Assembly (NCBI GenBank): GCA_025210805.1
Contig: JAOAQX010000027.1
Span: 1 to 64,000 of the forward strand
Length of the DNA stretch: 64,000 bases
Source: Flavobacteriales bacterium
Lineage (GTDB): Bacteria > Bacteroidota > Bacteroidia > Flavobacteriales > CAJXXR01
Reading direction: 5' to 3'
Notes under the pieces: generated by a model
Told to the model about the DNA's origin: nothing
What the model saw: only the letters and a program-made list of their open reading frames with translations
Database searches by the model: none
Shown here: positions 19,692 to 28,337 of the stretch, piece by piece
Layout of the letters: every line of letters begins with the position of its first letter
Position numbering within the stretch: the first letter of the stretch is position 1
Made by a program: the position numbers and the translations under genes

Positions 19692-21041
19692 TTATTTAAA
19701 TAATTTTTCAACGTCCGAAATAGCCTCTGGTAAACAGAAAATCAAAATATGATCACCTTCTTCTATTTTGAAGTTACCTTTTGGTAAAATACCATCCTCT
19801 CCTCTTACAATTCCTCCTACAATGGATTGTCTTGGCAAACGTAAATCACGTAATTCTTTTCCTCTGATTTTGCAATGCTCTTTTACTTCATATTCCAATA
19901 CTTCTGCATTGCTATTATTGATATTTGTAAGTGCCAAAACTTCACCAGAACGGATATATCTTACAATTTGGCTGGCTGCCAAGAATTTTTTATTGATCAA
20001 TGAATCTATTCCTATGGACTGAGATAAATGAAGATAATCCATGTTTTCTACCAAAGCTATGGTTTTTTTAACACCTCGTCCTTTTGCAACCAAACATGAC
20101 ATAATATTGGTTTCAGAATCTCCTGTGAGTGCTACAAAGGCATCTACATCATCAATATTTTCTTCTTGTAACAGCTCTACATTTCTTCCATCTCCATTAA
20201 TTACCATCATTCCTGGAAATTTATCGGCAATCTTGAAAGATTTATCTTTATCTTTTTCAAATAATTTTACTCGATATTTATCGTCACAAAGCAATTTAGC
20301 AGAATTAACCCCGATCCTACTCCCTCCTAGAATCATTATTTTTTCTATCTTCTTGTTTTCTTGATCAACCAGCTTATATAGATCTCTATAACCGGCTTCA
20401 TTAGTTACAAAATATACTTGATCTCCAGGCATAAAAACAGTTTCTCCTCGTGGCACAATCGTTTCTTGGTTACGATCTCTTTGAACCGAAATGGTATTAA
20501 AGGGGATATTATGAAAACGTATACTTGCCTCTGCCATGGTCAGCCCAGCAACTGGTGAATTTTCTTTAATCACAGCCCCCACCAAATGGAGTAATCCATG
20601 ATCAAAATCAAAAGATTCGTTAAAACAAGATTGACCTATTAGACTGAATATTTCATCAGCGGCTAATTTTTCGGGAGAGATGACTTCATCGATACCCAGA
20701 ACTCGAAGATCTTCCTTTTGTTCAGAATTTTGAAAGGCATAAGAACCCATTCTAGCGATCGTCTTCTTAGCTCCAAAACGTTTCCCCAAAACAGCAATCA
20801 TAAAATTACTGGTATCAGATGCCGTTACGGCAATCAGTAGATCAGCGTCTTCTATTTGTGCTTCCTTCAGGACTCTTGGTGCTGTGGCATCATCACAGAT
20901 TGTAATAATATCCAAATGACTATCAGCGTATTCTAATTTCTCTTGGTTGAGGTCTATTAAAGTGATATCCTGAGCCTCAAAGGATAGTAATTTTGCTAGA
21001 TGAAACCCTACTTCTCCAGCGCCAGCTATGATGATTTTCAT
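19692..21041 (-). CDS. trkA: Trk potassium uptake regulator with tandem RCK domains
   Basis: A 449-residue cytosolic regulator with two Rossmann RCK-N domains, GAGEVGFHLAKLL at the N-terminus and LGGSRIGVNSAKLL at about residue 235, each followed by an RCK-C domain. It binds NAD(H) and nucleotides and gates TrkH. It is first in a leftward operon with trkH and the PAP2 gene. A TATATTTG -7-like box lies on the minus strand at about 21070-21063. Confidence 0.96.
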   Translation of the reverse strand: MKIIIAGAGEVGFHLAKLLSFEAQDITLIDLNQEKLEYADSHLDIITICDDATAPRVLKEAQIEDADLLIAVTASDTSNFMIAVLGKRFGAKKTIARMGSYAFQNSEQKEDLRVLGIDEVISPEKLAADEIFSLIGQSCFNESFDFDHGLLHLVGAVIKENSPVAGLTMAEASIRFHNIPFNTISVQRDRNQETIVPRGETVFMPGDQVYFVTNEAGYRDLYKLVDQENKKIEKIMILGGSRIGVNSAKLLCDDKYRVKLFEKDKDKSFKIADKFPGMMVINGDGRNVELLQEENIDDVDAFVALTGDSETNIMSCLVAKGRGVKKTIALVENMDYLHLSQSIGIDSLINKKFLAASQIVRYIRSGEVLALTNINNSNAEVLEYEVKEHCKIRGKELRDLRLPRQSIVGGIVRGEDGILPKGNFKIEEGDHILIFCLPEAISDVEKLFK

Positions 21042-21420
21042 TGTAATTCTTCAAATATTTAACAAATATATACAACTCCCTGAAATCCCAAGAAAAATGA
21101 TCGATAATCCAGTCAATTTTTGTCTTAAAATATCGTTGAAATAATTAACACCATACCGGTATTAGCTGGTAACAATCACTGCTTCTCCTCGTTCAAATTG
21201 ATACTTAGTTATCTGTTGGCATTCTATCGATAAATAAACAGAAATGGTATTATTTCCTTAATTTTAAGGAGTAAAATTAATTATCAGAAGAGATAATTTT
21301 GAAAATTATTTAACTTGCAACTAAATTTTTACTCTTTTTTACTGCATTTATTAAGAACTTCCTATTTACCAAAAGACAAATACATTCAAAATGAACCTTG
21401 GAAACAAAGAATCAAACTAT
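21042..21420. other. Intergenic region between divergent trkA and metalloprotease genes
   Basis: About 380 bases without a gene. It holds the -7-like box for trkA near its left end. No convincing promoter with a -33 element is seen for the rightward metalloprotease. A frame from 21391 could add ten codons to the metalloprotease. No repeats or hairpins of note. Confidence 0.5.
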
Positions 21421-22608
21421 ATGTTCAAAAATCTATTTTTATTTTCTGCAATTCTACTCTGGACAAATGGATTAGCGCAGGATAAACGCTGTGCACACGA
21501 TGCATTTAGCCATATAATGGAGAAAGAAATACCGGGATATCTTCAAAACCTTGAGGAGTCTAGAGTTCATCGTTTTGTGAGTGAACCTCAAATGAGAAAT
21601 AACTTTAATTCTGATACCATTCCTGTGGTTTTTCATATTCTTTATAAAACAAATGCACAAAATATTCCCGATGCCAGAGTCCATGAGCAAATAGCGATTA
21701 TGAACCAAGATTATCGAGCTCTTAATGCTGATTCTGTAGATATTCCTAATGTTTTTAAATCCGCAAAGGGTTATTCAAAGATTCATTTTGCACTTGCAGA
21801 TAGAGATCCCAATGGAAACTACACTACAGGAATTAACCGGTATTCAACAACAGTAGATGAATTTATTGTAGATAATAAAATGAAAAAAACTTCTACTGGC
21901 GGGGCAAACGCATGGGACACCAAAAAATATATGAATATTTGGGTCTGTAGAATTGGTGACAACACCCTTGGATTTGCCACCCAACCACCAGCACACGGAA
22001 GTCCAAACGATGGAATGGTACTACATTATCGTCATGTAGGATTCTCAAGTGGTGCTCCTTTTAATTTAGGAAGAACAGGCGTACATGAAACAGGACATTA
22101 TCTAGGACTCGATCATACATGGGGCGGTGGAGGTTGTACCAGTGATGATGGTTTCTCAGACACACCTGCTCAGGCTTCTGAAACTTATGGGGTTCCCTCT
22201 AGCATTCCGCAATCTTGCGGGAGTAATGATATGTATGTAAACTTTATGGATTACTCTGATGACAAAGTCCTTTTGATGTTTACCAAACAACAAGTTACCT
22301 ATATGCACAATATTCTAAACACTACAAGAAAAAGCCTTCTTACTTCGGGGGGATATGTAGGTGTTCATGAAGTAAAATACCCAAAAGCGACTGTTTACCC
22401 AAATCCTGTAAATCACACGCTGAATATTGAGTTACAAGATATTTATCTTGATCAAAGTATTCAGATTACAGACATTTCTGGGAAAATTGTTGGCAATATT
22501 TCGGTTAATAAAAATCATATCTCTTACCCAATTGGATCTATGGAAAACGGTATATATTTCCTTCTTTTTAGAGGGCAAATGATTAACAAATTTGTGGTAA
22601 TGAAATAA
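21421..22608 (+). CDS. Secreted M43 (pappalysin-type) zinc metalloprotease with T9SS sorting domain
   Basis: About 395 residues from the start chosen here, which places a clean signal peptide (MFKNLFLFSAILLWTNGLAQ) at the N-terminus; an in-frame ATG at 21391 would add ten residues. The catalytic motif is VHETGHYLGLDHTWGGG (HExxHxxGxxH class) followed by CTSDDGFSDTP and a Met-turn region NFMDYSDD, as in family M43B. The last ~75 residues are a T9SS sorting domain with a YPNPVN start (KATVYPNPVNHTLNI) and KFVVMK end. The protein should be exported by T9SS and degrade external proteins. Single-gene unit followed by a terminator. Confidence 0.93.
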   Translation: MFKNLFLFSAILLWTNGLAQDKRCAHDAFSHIMEKEIPGYLQNLEESRVHRFVSEPQMRNNFNSDTIPVVFHILYKTNAQNIPDARVHEQIAIMNQDYRALNADSVDIPNVFKSAKGYSKIHFALADRDPNGNYTTGINRYSTTVDEFIVDNKMKKTSTGGANAWDTKKYMNIWVCRIGDNTLGFATQPPAHGSPNDGMVLHYRHVGFSSGAPFNLGRTGVHETGHYLGLDHTWGGGGCTSDDGFSDTPAQASETYGVPSSIPQSCGSNDMYVNFMDYSDDKVLLMFTKQQVTYMHNILNTTRKSLLTSGGYVGVHEVKYPKATVYPNPVNHTLNIELQDIYLDQSIQITDISGKIVGNISVNKNHISYPIGSMENGIYFLLFRGQMINKFVVMK

Positions 22609-22630
22609 ACTTTTGAAAAAAGGATCTACA

Positions 22631-22668
22631 AAAAGCGGTTTCAATTCTCTGAAATCGCTTTTTTTTGA
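22631..22668 (+). terminator. Terminator of the metalloprotease gene
   Basis: Stem AAGCGGTTTCA / TGAAATCGCTT (one G-T pair) followed by eight T, about 25 bases after the stop codon. Confidence 0.85.
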
Positions 22669-22708
22669 TTTTTTTTAATGGACTTATTCTAAAAATATTA
22701 GACATAAA

Positions 22709-22741
22709 AAAAGAACATACAAATAAATCGTATGTTCTTTT
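22709..22741 (-). terminator. Probable original tRNA-Leu terminator, left behind at attL
   Basis: Perfect 12-bp stem AAAAGAACATAC / GTATGTTCTTTT with a 9-base loop, immediately outside attL. A run of A on the plus strand gives a U run for leftward transcription. Before integration this hairpin would have lain directly downstream of the tRNA 3' end; the prophage now supplies a separate one at 61973-62006. It can also back up the metalloprotease terminator. Confidence 0.75.
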
Positions 22742-22742
22742 C

Positions 22743-22765
22743 TTGTACCTGAGACGGGACTTGAA
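22743..22765. repeat. attL core (23-bp direct repeat)
   Basis: Identical over 23 bp to 62011-62033 and equal to the last 20 bases of the tRNA-Leu gene plus three trailing bases (starts TTGTACCTGAGACGGG). Identity breaks on both sides (C vs G before, T vs C after). This copy is the orphan tRNA tail. Confidence 0.95.
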
Positions 22766-22807
22766 TGCAACATTTAAAATATTGATTACTAACACTTTTC
22801 CAAAAGT

Positions 22808-22832
22808 ATAGTAACAAAAATAGTAACAATAA
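22808..22832 (+). promoter_or_regulatory. Putative integrase arm-type sites, left
   Basis: Two direct copies of AGTAACAA at 22810 and 22822, 12 bp apart, about 45 bp inside attL. The same paired motif with the same 12-bp spacing occurs inside attR (61838 and 61850). Such symmetric placement is expected for arm sites bound by the N-terminal domain of a tyrosine integrase. Function is inferred. Confidence 0.65.
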
Positions 22833-22899
22833 GGTTATTTCGGGGCGTTTTTGGTCTGTTTACAACCTCAAAGATAAACAATTTGTAAATATGCTAATT

Positions 22900-23289
22900 T
22901 TACTTTCGAATTTTAAAATAAAGCATCATCAAAACAGCAATGATCAGTAACCAAAATTGTAATTGTGATTTCCAGTCACTTTTAGTTCGAACTTCTTTTT
23001 CTTTGTGGATAAAAATTTCCTTTTCCTTTTTCTGAACAATTTTTGGCTTCCTTCTGATTTTCGCTTTCGCTTTTCCTTTTACGTTTTTGAACTCTATGTC
23101 CACATCGCCAAGGGATAATTTATGCTCTCGAAAATCCGTCATGATCTTACCTAAATCCAGTTGAATATCCAAACTATCAGATTTCACCACCTCGATTTGT
23201 TTAAGGTGGACCAATTTTGATTCTTTTTTCTTTAGAATTGAGCAAGAAGTAAAGGAAAATACAAGTAATATGTAAAGTAGTGTTTTCAT
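22900..23289 (-). CDS. Unimolecular spanin (u-spanin) candidate
   Basis: A 129-residue protein from an ATG at 23289 that gives a lipoprotein signal with lipobox FTSC (Cys16). The middle is a charged, Lys-rich periplasmic segment with a beta-like first half, and the C-terminus is a single transmembrane helix (about residues 107-125) followed by KIRK. An outer-membrane lipid anchor plus an inner-membrane C-terminal anchor is the defining layout of u-spanins, which fuse the two membranes in the last lysis step. It lies 1 bp after the endolysin gene, as expected. A longer frame from 23364 exists but would bury the signal. Call based on topology and context. Confidence 0.75.
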   Translation of the reverse strand: MKTLLYILLVFSFTSCSILKKKESKLVHLKQIEVVKSDSLDIQLDLGKIMTDFREHKLSLGDVDIEFKNVKGKAKAKIRRKPKIVQKKEKEIFIHKEKEVRTKSDWKSQLQFWLLIIAVLMMLYFKIRK

Positions 23290-23290
23290 T

Positions 23291-23698
23291 TTAAAAGAAA
23301 TTATACCAAGATGATTTATCCCAACGTGCTTTATATCCTCTAAAGTCATAATGAACAAAGCCATTATACAAGCCTATTCCGCCTTGAGGAATAGCACCTA
23401 ATCTTATTAAATGCTTAATGCCTTTAGTAACTTGCTTTGGCGTTTTGTTTTTAATAGTAATATCCACCGCCATTCCTTTGGTGTGAAATGAATTTCGAAC
23501 TCCTCCAATTTTTCTGTTATGCTCTGGACTTCTATAAGCTGAGTTTATTCGAATAGGTTGATTGAAGTAGCTTCTCACTATTTCCAAAATATTCGCCATT
23601 TTCTTGACGTTCTTAAAAACTTCAACAGGCATTTCGGCACCATCTTTTGAATGAAATTCTATTAGATTAAAATGAGGTGTTAACTGTCTATGTTGCAT
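23291..23698 (-). CDS. Phage endolysin, M15A-type peptidase
   Basis: A 135-residue M15 family peptidase. Zinc and catalytic residues are visible: the SFHTKGMAVDI motif (His72, Asp79) and GFVHYDFRG (His116, Asp118), plus the YRSPEHNRKIGG block typical of the Peptidase_M15_3 group. It cleaves peptidoglycan stem peptides at the end of the lytic cycle. No signal peptide, so it needs the holin for export. It overlaps the holin-like gene by 19 bp. Confidence 0.92.
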   Translation of the reverse strand: MQHRQLTPHFNLIEFHSKDGAEMPVEVFKNVKKMANILEIVRSYFNQPIRINSAYRSPEHNRKIGGVRNSFHTKGMAVDITIKNKTPKQVTKGIKHLIRLGAIPQGGIGLYNGFVHYDFRGYKARWDKSSWYNFF

Positions 23699-23976
23699 GA
23701 TACTTTACATTTTTGAAGTTGCTCCCTTTGGCGAGAAATAATCTTCTTTTGTTCTTCAATTATTTTATCCTTGTTTTTGATGATCTCCATGAGTTCATCG
23801 ACGTAGTTTCTTGTTTCGGTTACTACCTCTTTTTCGATTTCTCTAAGAGTTTTTAAATTTTCAAGCTCGGCAGATTTTTCATTTGTTTTCTTTAATTTTC
23901 TCCCACCAAACCAAGCGGACAAAGTTGCTATTGACCCCGCTATCCATTCTTTATTTTCAATTATCCAATGCTTCAT
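23680..23976 (-). CDS. Holin-like small membrane protein with coiled coil
   Basis: A 98-residue protein from an ATG that forms an ATGA overlap with the DUF1353 gene. One N-terminal hydrophobic helix (EWIAGSIATLSAWFGGRKL) is followed by a long charged coiled coil (about residues 30-90). Position directly before the endolysin fits a holin or lysis accessory protein in the same cassette. Having only one membrane helix, it would be a class III-type holin; a structural membrane anchor is the alternative. Confidence 0.6.
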   Translation of the reverse strand: MKHWIIENKEWIAGSIATLSAWFGGRKLKKTNEKSAELENLKTLREIEKEVVTETRNYVDELMEIIKNKDKIIEEQKKIISRQREQLQKCKVSCNIDS

Positions 23977-24371
23977 AATTTTATTATTTTGTGCCACACC
24001 GCCCAGCCAAAGAGTCTTACTCCTTGGTATCTAAGCCATGGATCTGTATTGTCTTTTCTTAATATTTTTGCCCATAGATACATTTCAGTATCTGTAAATT
24101 TTCTGCTATAAATTTTGGTTACAAATAAATAGTCATGAATGATATAAGCAATCAAATCAACTCCATAAGGCGGTAAAAAAGACCACAACCAACGGGGCGT
24201 TGAGCTTAAATCTGTTTTAAAACCTTTCGGGATCACAATCACATCACCATTACTCAAAGTAACTTCAAGCGGTGCGTACAGCTCAAAGAACTTACTTTCT
24301 CTTGATGTTGGGTAGTAATCCAAAGGAATGAAGGTTGGATTTGTTCCAAAAGGTATTACTATTGCTTCCAT
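23973..24371 (-). CDS. DUF1353 phage protein
   Basis: A 132-residue protein with the DUF1353 hallmarks: IPKGFKTDLSSTPRWLWSFLPPYG and AYIIHDYLF. DUF1353 proteins are common in tailed-phage tail or lysis regions; their function is not established. It overlaps both neighbours, indicating translational coupling inside the late operon. Confidence 0.85.
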   Translation of the reverse strand: MEAIVIPFGTNPTFIPLDYYPTSRESKFFELYAPLEVTLSNGDVIVIPKGFKTDLSSTPRWLWSFLPPYGVDLIAYIIHDYLFVTKIYSRKFTDTEMYLWAKILRKDNTDPWLRYQGVRLFGWAVWHKIIKL

Positions 24372-24796
24372 TCTAAAGATTCAATTTCTTCATTCGTCAT
24401 GAATTCCCAGTTGGATAGATTTATTTCACCTAGTCCGTTTGGTAATGTTACTCTGTCCTGATGCGTAAGCCAGTATTTGCCATGATCACCTGTTACATAT
24501 ACGCCATTATTATCTACTTCAACATAAAATTCCAAAGCGTGGTTACAAGAAGGAAATCCAAGCTCTCCATTTTCTAAATCTGCATCAATATTACTTTTAT
24601 CTAATGATAGTTGCATTGATATCGGGACTTTCTCCAATACCGCATGAGCAAATAGTTGAAAGTGCAATCTCAAGACATTTGGTCTGTCAATTTCCTTTAC
24701 CGTTGCTTTGAGTACGGCATTTGGGTAAAGTCCTTTTGCTACGCTTTTGAAAATAGGAGCATCGGTCTTTCTTTTTAGTATTATTTTTTGTTTCAT
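24359..24796 (-). CDS. Unknown late phage protein
   Basis: A 145-residue soluble protein not recognised. Mixed alpha/beta composition with no signal or membrane segment; the C-terminus is acidic. It sits between the receptor-binding-like protein and DUF1353 in the late operon, so a virion tip component or a fibre chaperone is possible. Confidence 0.8.
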   Translation of the reverse strand: MKQKIILKRKTDAPIFKSVAKGLYPNAVLKATVKEIDRPNVLRLHFQLFAHAVLEKVPISMQLSLDKSNIDADLENGELGFPSCNHALEFYVEVDNNGVYVTGDHGKYWLTHQDRVTLPNGLGEINLSNWEFMTNEEIESLEWKQ

Positions 24797-24799
24797 GAG

Positions 24800-25534
24800 T
24801 TAAGAGATTTGATAGTACGTTTTTTGATTTGCCATAATATTTTCAGCTTCCGAATTAGGAGCTGTTATGAGCTCTAATATTTCGCCACTAAAGCCGTAAC
24901 TTTGATTATAAAAACCATTTATATTGAAATCTCCGTTAAAGACTGAAGTATTAACATTTTTGATAGTAATAACCACAACACCTTTATTAATAACATTATC
25001 TATCATTTCTTGTCTATCATTAGCTATCAGATTACCATTCACATAGTATTCATTATTCGATCCTGTGCCTTGCTGTAAAATGGCTCCTGATGTTTGCGAC
25101 ATATACATTAATCGTGTCCAAGATTTATTAAACAAAATAGCATTAGTGTCGTTTGTTTTCAGCACAACGGACAAACATTCTCCCTCTATCCCACTATTTG
25201 ATAGATTTCTATTTGATAAATCCATCAAATGATACTTGCCGTTTTGGTTTAATGATATGGGACTATTTGCTATCAATTCCGCATTGCCTATTTGATCGTA
25301 TAGCTTTGTTAACTTGACAGATGATCCCAGACTGTTCAGATTTGTATAATAATTTGAGTTTAACGGTAAGTCTTGAATACTTCCATCGATATCTAACTGA
25401 ATAGCATTGTCGTTGGAGTTTTCTTTTAATTTTCTAAACGAATAGCCATTAGTCAAGTTTTGCATATACTCAAAAGGAATTGCTTTACTCTCTATTCTTT
25501 GAGCCAAATTCATTAATACACTTCTATTTCTCAT
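24800..25534 (-). CDS. Concanavalin/arabinofuranosidase-like tail tip protein
   Basis: A 244-residue protein. The motif VKLTKLYDQIGN and the surrounding beta-rich sequence resemble the LamG-like fold of AbfB-type arabinofuranosidase catalytic domains, often used in Bacteroidota phage receptor-binding proteins. It follows the fibre gene by one base. A role in binding a surface glycan is inferred; catalytic activity cannot be judged. Confidence 0.6.
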   Translation of the reverse strand: MRNRSVLMNLAQRIESKAIPFEYMQNLTNGYSFRKLKENSNDNAIQLDIDGSIQDLPLNSNYYTNLNSLGSSVKLTKLYDQIGNAELIANSPISLNQNGKYHLMDLSNRNLSNSGIEGECLSVVLKTNDTNAILFNKSWTRLMYMSQTSGAILQQGTGSNNEYYVNGNLIANDRQEMIDNVINKGVVVITIKNVNTSVFNGDFNINGFYNQSYGFSGEILELITAPNSEAENIMANQKTYYQIS

Positions 25535-25535
25535 C

Positions 25536-26732
25536 CTATTGGGGCTTTAAGTCTCCGTCGAGTTCAACAATAGGTGTTCCGTCGTCTTCATGCCCAATGA
25601 TCACAAAATGCACAAAATCCATTTTGTTTTTAGTTTGAGTTAAGAAGCCATCCCTATGGATATACGTAGCTCCTGTAAAGTTTACGCTTCCAGTATTTAC
25701 CTGTCGAATAGCTCCATGAAAGCCTACGGGTATGTTGTTATTAAAAGATATGTTGATAGCTGTTGTTGTACCATTGTTTACGCGCCAATAAACATCTGCA
25801 TTATCAGTGCTTGAAAACTGTTTGTTAGCTGTTATTTCTGTTATATCAAGGATTCTTTGCTGCTTTAAGGATTCCTTTTCAGTCGTTGTTAAATCTGAAA
25901 ATTGGAGTTTTTCGCCTTGGTCTCCTTGCTCTCCTTGGTCGCCCTTTTCACCTTGTTCTCCCTTAACCTTCAGATCTTCGATTTGTTGGGGTGTGAAATC
26001 TGAATAGGTGAAAGCATCTCCTTTAACTTTCAAAGAGTCTTTCTCCGCTTGGGTGAGGTCTGAAAACTTTAATTTATCTCCTTTTAAGGATAATTTTTCT
26101 GATTCTGTTAGGTCTGAGAACTTAAGTCTTAAATCGTCAATAAATGCTGCTACTGAACCTGTATTACCTAGCTCTAGCCAGTTTTGATAAGGGCTTTTTC
26201 CTACTTCACCTTTCAAATCAACTTCCTGCCCATCGCTACCATCGGGATTTTTGAACTTTAATTTAGTCCCATCCCATGAATGACTTGGGATATTAATCTG
26301 AAAGAACTCCTCTAAAGTCTTGTTTTCATTTCCACTTTGAAGTCTCCAAAGTTCATAGGCAGATGCACCGCCTTTGAATGGATTTTTAACCGCTTGTATT
26401 TGGAGGTGATTAATGTTTGGTATAATTTCCAATAGACCTTTTACCAATAGCTCTGTTGTATCGGTGTTGTATAGCTCAAAGTAATATTTACCATCTTGAA
26501 GTCCACCGCCTTCAAAAGTAATTTGTACTGAATCTCCAACTATATTTAAACCGCTCCCAGTTGTCAGCACTCGCTCCATCCTGTAATCTTTAGGACTTCG
26601 GGAAATAGTGAAAGACAACTTGGACCCAACATTCAAGTTAGCATCGGGTAAATTCAAGCTTATCACCTCATTTTGAAATTGTGGCGTTAGAATATGTATT
26701 TCGTTAGACTTATCTAAATTGACTTTTATCAT
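25536..26732 (-). CDS. Tail fibre with collagen-like segment and SDLT repeats
   Basis: A 398-residue fibre-like protein. The N-terminal ~110 residues are beta-rich and resemble BppU-type baseplate attachment domains. A middle repeat, F-S-D-L-T-x-x-E-K-x-S-L-K with variants, occurs about five times around residues 205-295 and includes a short Gly-x-y collagen-like run (GEQGEKGDQGEQGDQGEK). The C-terminal ~100 residues form a beta-rich tip. Such shafts trimerise and position receptor-binding domains. Its 3' neighbour encodes a probable tip protein. Confidence 0.8.
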   Translation of the reverse strand: MIKVNLDKSNEIHILTPQFQNEVISLNLPDANLNVGSKLSFTISRSPKDYRMERVLTTGSGLNIVGDSVQITFEGGGLQDGKYYFELYNTDTTELLVKGLLEIIPNINHLQIQAVKNPFKGGASAYELWRLQSGNENKTLEEFFQINIPSHSWDGTKLKFKNPDGSDGQEVDLKGEVGKSPYQNWLELGNTGSVAAFIDDLRLKFSDLTESEKLSLKGDKLKFSDLTQAEKDSLKVKGDAFTYSDFTPQQIEDLKVKGEQGEKGDQGEQGDQGEKLQFSDLTTTEKESLKQQRILDITEITANKQFSSTDNADVYWRVNNGTTTAINISFNNNIPVGFHGAIRQVNTGSVNFTGATYIHRDGFLTQTKNKMDFVHFVIIGHEDDGTPIVELDGDLKPQ

Positions 26733-27187
26733 ATTAGTTCAATTTTGGTGGTGGAAAATATGTTCACAAGATTTTCAGGGTCAAAATCGGGATATTTGGC
26801 ATTATTTCTTTTCAGATACACATATAAATCTTTGAATAAACCAAAAGCCATTTTGTTTGATTTGTTGATTAAACGATACCTTGTTTTAGAATTAATCAGA
26901 ACACTATCTTTAGTTTCTTTTTGAACAAATCCCACATTGTCAAGGAAAACATTTTCATTTCTTAATAGACCGATATAAACAAGCTCTGAAATAAACTTCT
27001 TGATGCTCATAATATCTTTATTTCCAAAAAGAATATCCTTGTAACTTTCAGTTTCTAAAGCCAAAACAAAAGCACTTCCAAAAAGCACTTTCATTTGATT
27101 TTCTGCATACAAAATAGCATCATCAATTCCATTGATATGTCTTGGTATTTCTTTATGACTCGCTATTTCCGCTTCCGTTATTAACAT
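26729..27187 (-). CDS. Unknown late protein, possible head-tail adaptor
   Basis: A 152-residue, mostly helical protein lying directly downstream of the portal gene and overlapping it by 35 bp. The size, helical content and early-residue pattern (ITEAEIASHKEIPRHINGIDDAILYAENQM) recall head-completion connectors, but I do not recognise a family. It overlaps the fibre gene by 4 bp (ATGA). Confidence 0.75.
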   Translation of the reverse strand: MLITEAEIASHKEIPRHINGIDDAILYAENQMKVLFGSAFVLALETESYKDILFGNKDIMSIKKFISELVYIGLLRNENVFLDNVGFVQKETKDSVLINSKTRYRLINKSNKMAFGLFKDLYVYLKRNNAKYPDFDPENLVNIFSTTKIELI

Positions 27188-28331
27188 CTTCTATTAGTTT
27201 TTCGATTTTAATTTCAAACGGATCCTTCATCCTTTTAAAGATGTCGTTCAAAATGTTTTCAATTGTAGTTCTCTGCTCCTCTGTGTCTTCTTGAAGCTCT
27301 AATTTCAATTGCTTCATTGCTTCTCCACTTTGCCCGAACAATGAAGCTTTAGGAGTAATTAGTTCGATAGGAACTCCAAACGCTTCGCATATATCTTCTT
27401 TGGATGCTTTGCGACTTTCGGCAAACATCTTATCATTGATATTCGAGTCCAATTGAACTACTTTAATAGCTTTGTTCAAGTCGTCTTGTTCCGTATCTAC
27501 ATCAATATGCATGATAGTTTCAGCCGAGTTTACACCTCTGGATTTTTTTAAACCTTCTCGGAAATTATCACGATCCTTTTTTTGGTTTCTAAATTCGATT
27601 TGACCTTCTTCTGTCTCAAGGTCTAAATCGGAATCAATCATCGATTCGGTAATGACTAACGTTGTCCCAAATCTTCCCTTTTCAAGTGATGTTCTATTTA
27701 GTCTTTGGATAGCTTTTTGACTAAATCCAGCGTCCTCAACAACTTCCATTGGGGATATTGGATATATTCTATTCGTATCAAAAGAGTAATAGAGTACTTG
27801 CCCATTGTAATTGTCCCATCCGCCTGACTTTTCTATTTGGGAAAGGATCACTTTTTTGATTGGGTTATAGGAATTAATTACCTTTAAATCGTCTTTCTTG
27901 GCTTCATACCAATTACTATGAAGACATATTTTGCCGATATGGTCTTTATCGTCTTTCGCTCCTTTTCGGGCGAATATTAAGGGAATATGAGTAACTGATG
28001 ATGGGTGTATTTTTCCCGAAGAATCCCCCTCATAGTTCACATGAATTACAAACCCATTGTGTTGAGCTATGTCTATTGAAATACCTTTGATCAGCTCATA
28101 AATTTTTTCATTATTTGAGCCAATTTGTTTTAAATTCAAGTCGCCAACACCTTTTCCGAGAATGAATTTTCTCAACTTATCAACGCATCTCTTAGCCGTC
28201 GATGAAGAAGCGATAGCAAGCTCCATTCTTTCAGGATAATCATTGTTGGTACCATAGGCAAAAACCCCAAGGTTCTTGTTAAATCCTTGGAGTTGCTTTC
28301 GCCTACTTTCAATATTGATATTAGCTCTCAA
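27153..28331 (-). CDS. Portal protein
   Basis: A 392-residue protein with features seen in Bacteroidota phage portals: the N-terminal YGTNNDYPERMELAIASSSTAKRCVDKLRKFI block, a middle beta-rich wing, and C-terminal EDICEAFGVPIELITPKASLFGQSGEA followed by a long helix. It would form the dodecameric vertex through which DNA enters and leaves the capsid. It lies downstream of the capsid gene, the reverse of the usual order. Confidence 0.85.
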   Translation of the reverse strand: MRANINIESRRKQLQGFNKNLGVFAYGTNNDYPERMELAIASSSTAKRCVDKLRKFILGKGVGDLNLKQIGSNNEKIYELIKGISIDIAQHNGFVIHVNYEGDSSGKIHPSSVTHIPLIFARKGAKDDKDHIGKICLHSNWYEAKKDDLKVINSYNPIKKVILSQIEKSGGWDNYNGQVLYYSFDTNRIYPISPMEVVEDAGFSQKAIQRLNRTSLEKGRFGTTLVITESMIDSDLDLETEEGQIEFRNQKKDRDNFREGLKKSRGVNSAETIMHIDVDTEQDDLNKAIKVVQLDSNINDKMFAESRKASKEDICEAFGVPIELITPKASLFGQSGEAMKQLKLELQEDTEEQRTTIENILNDIFKRMKDPFEIKIEKLIEDVNNGSGNSES

Positions 28332-28337
28332 ATTATA

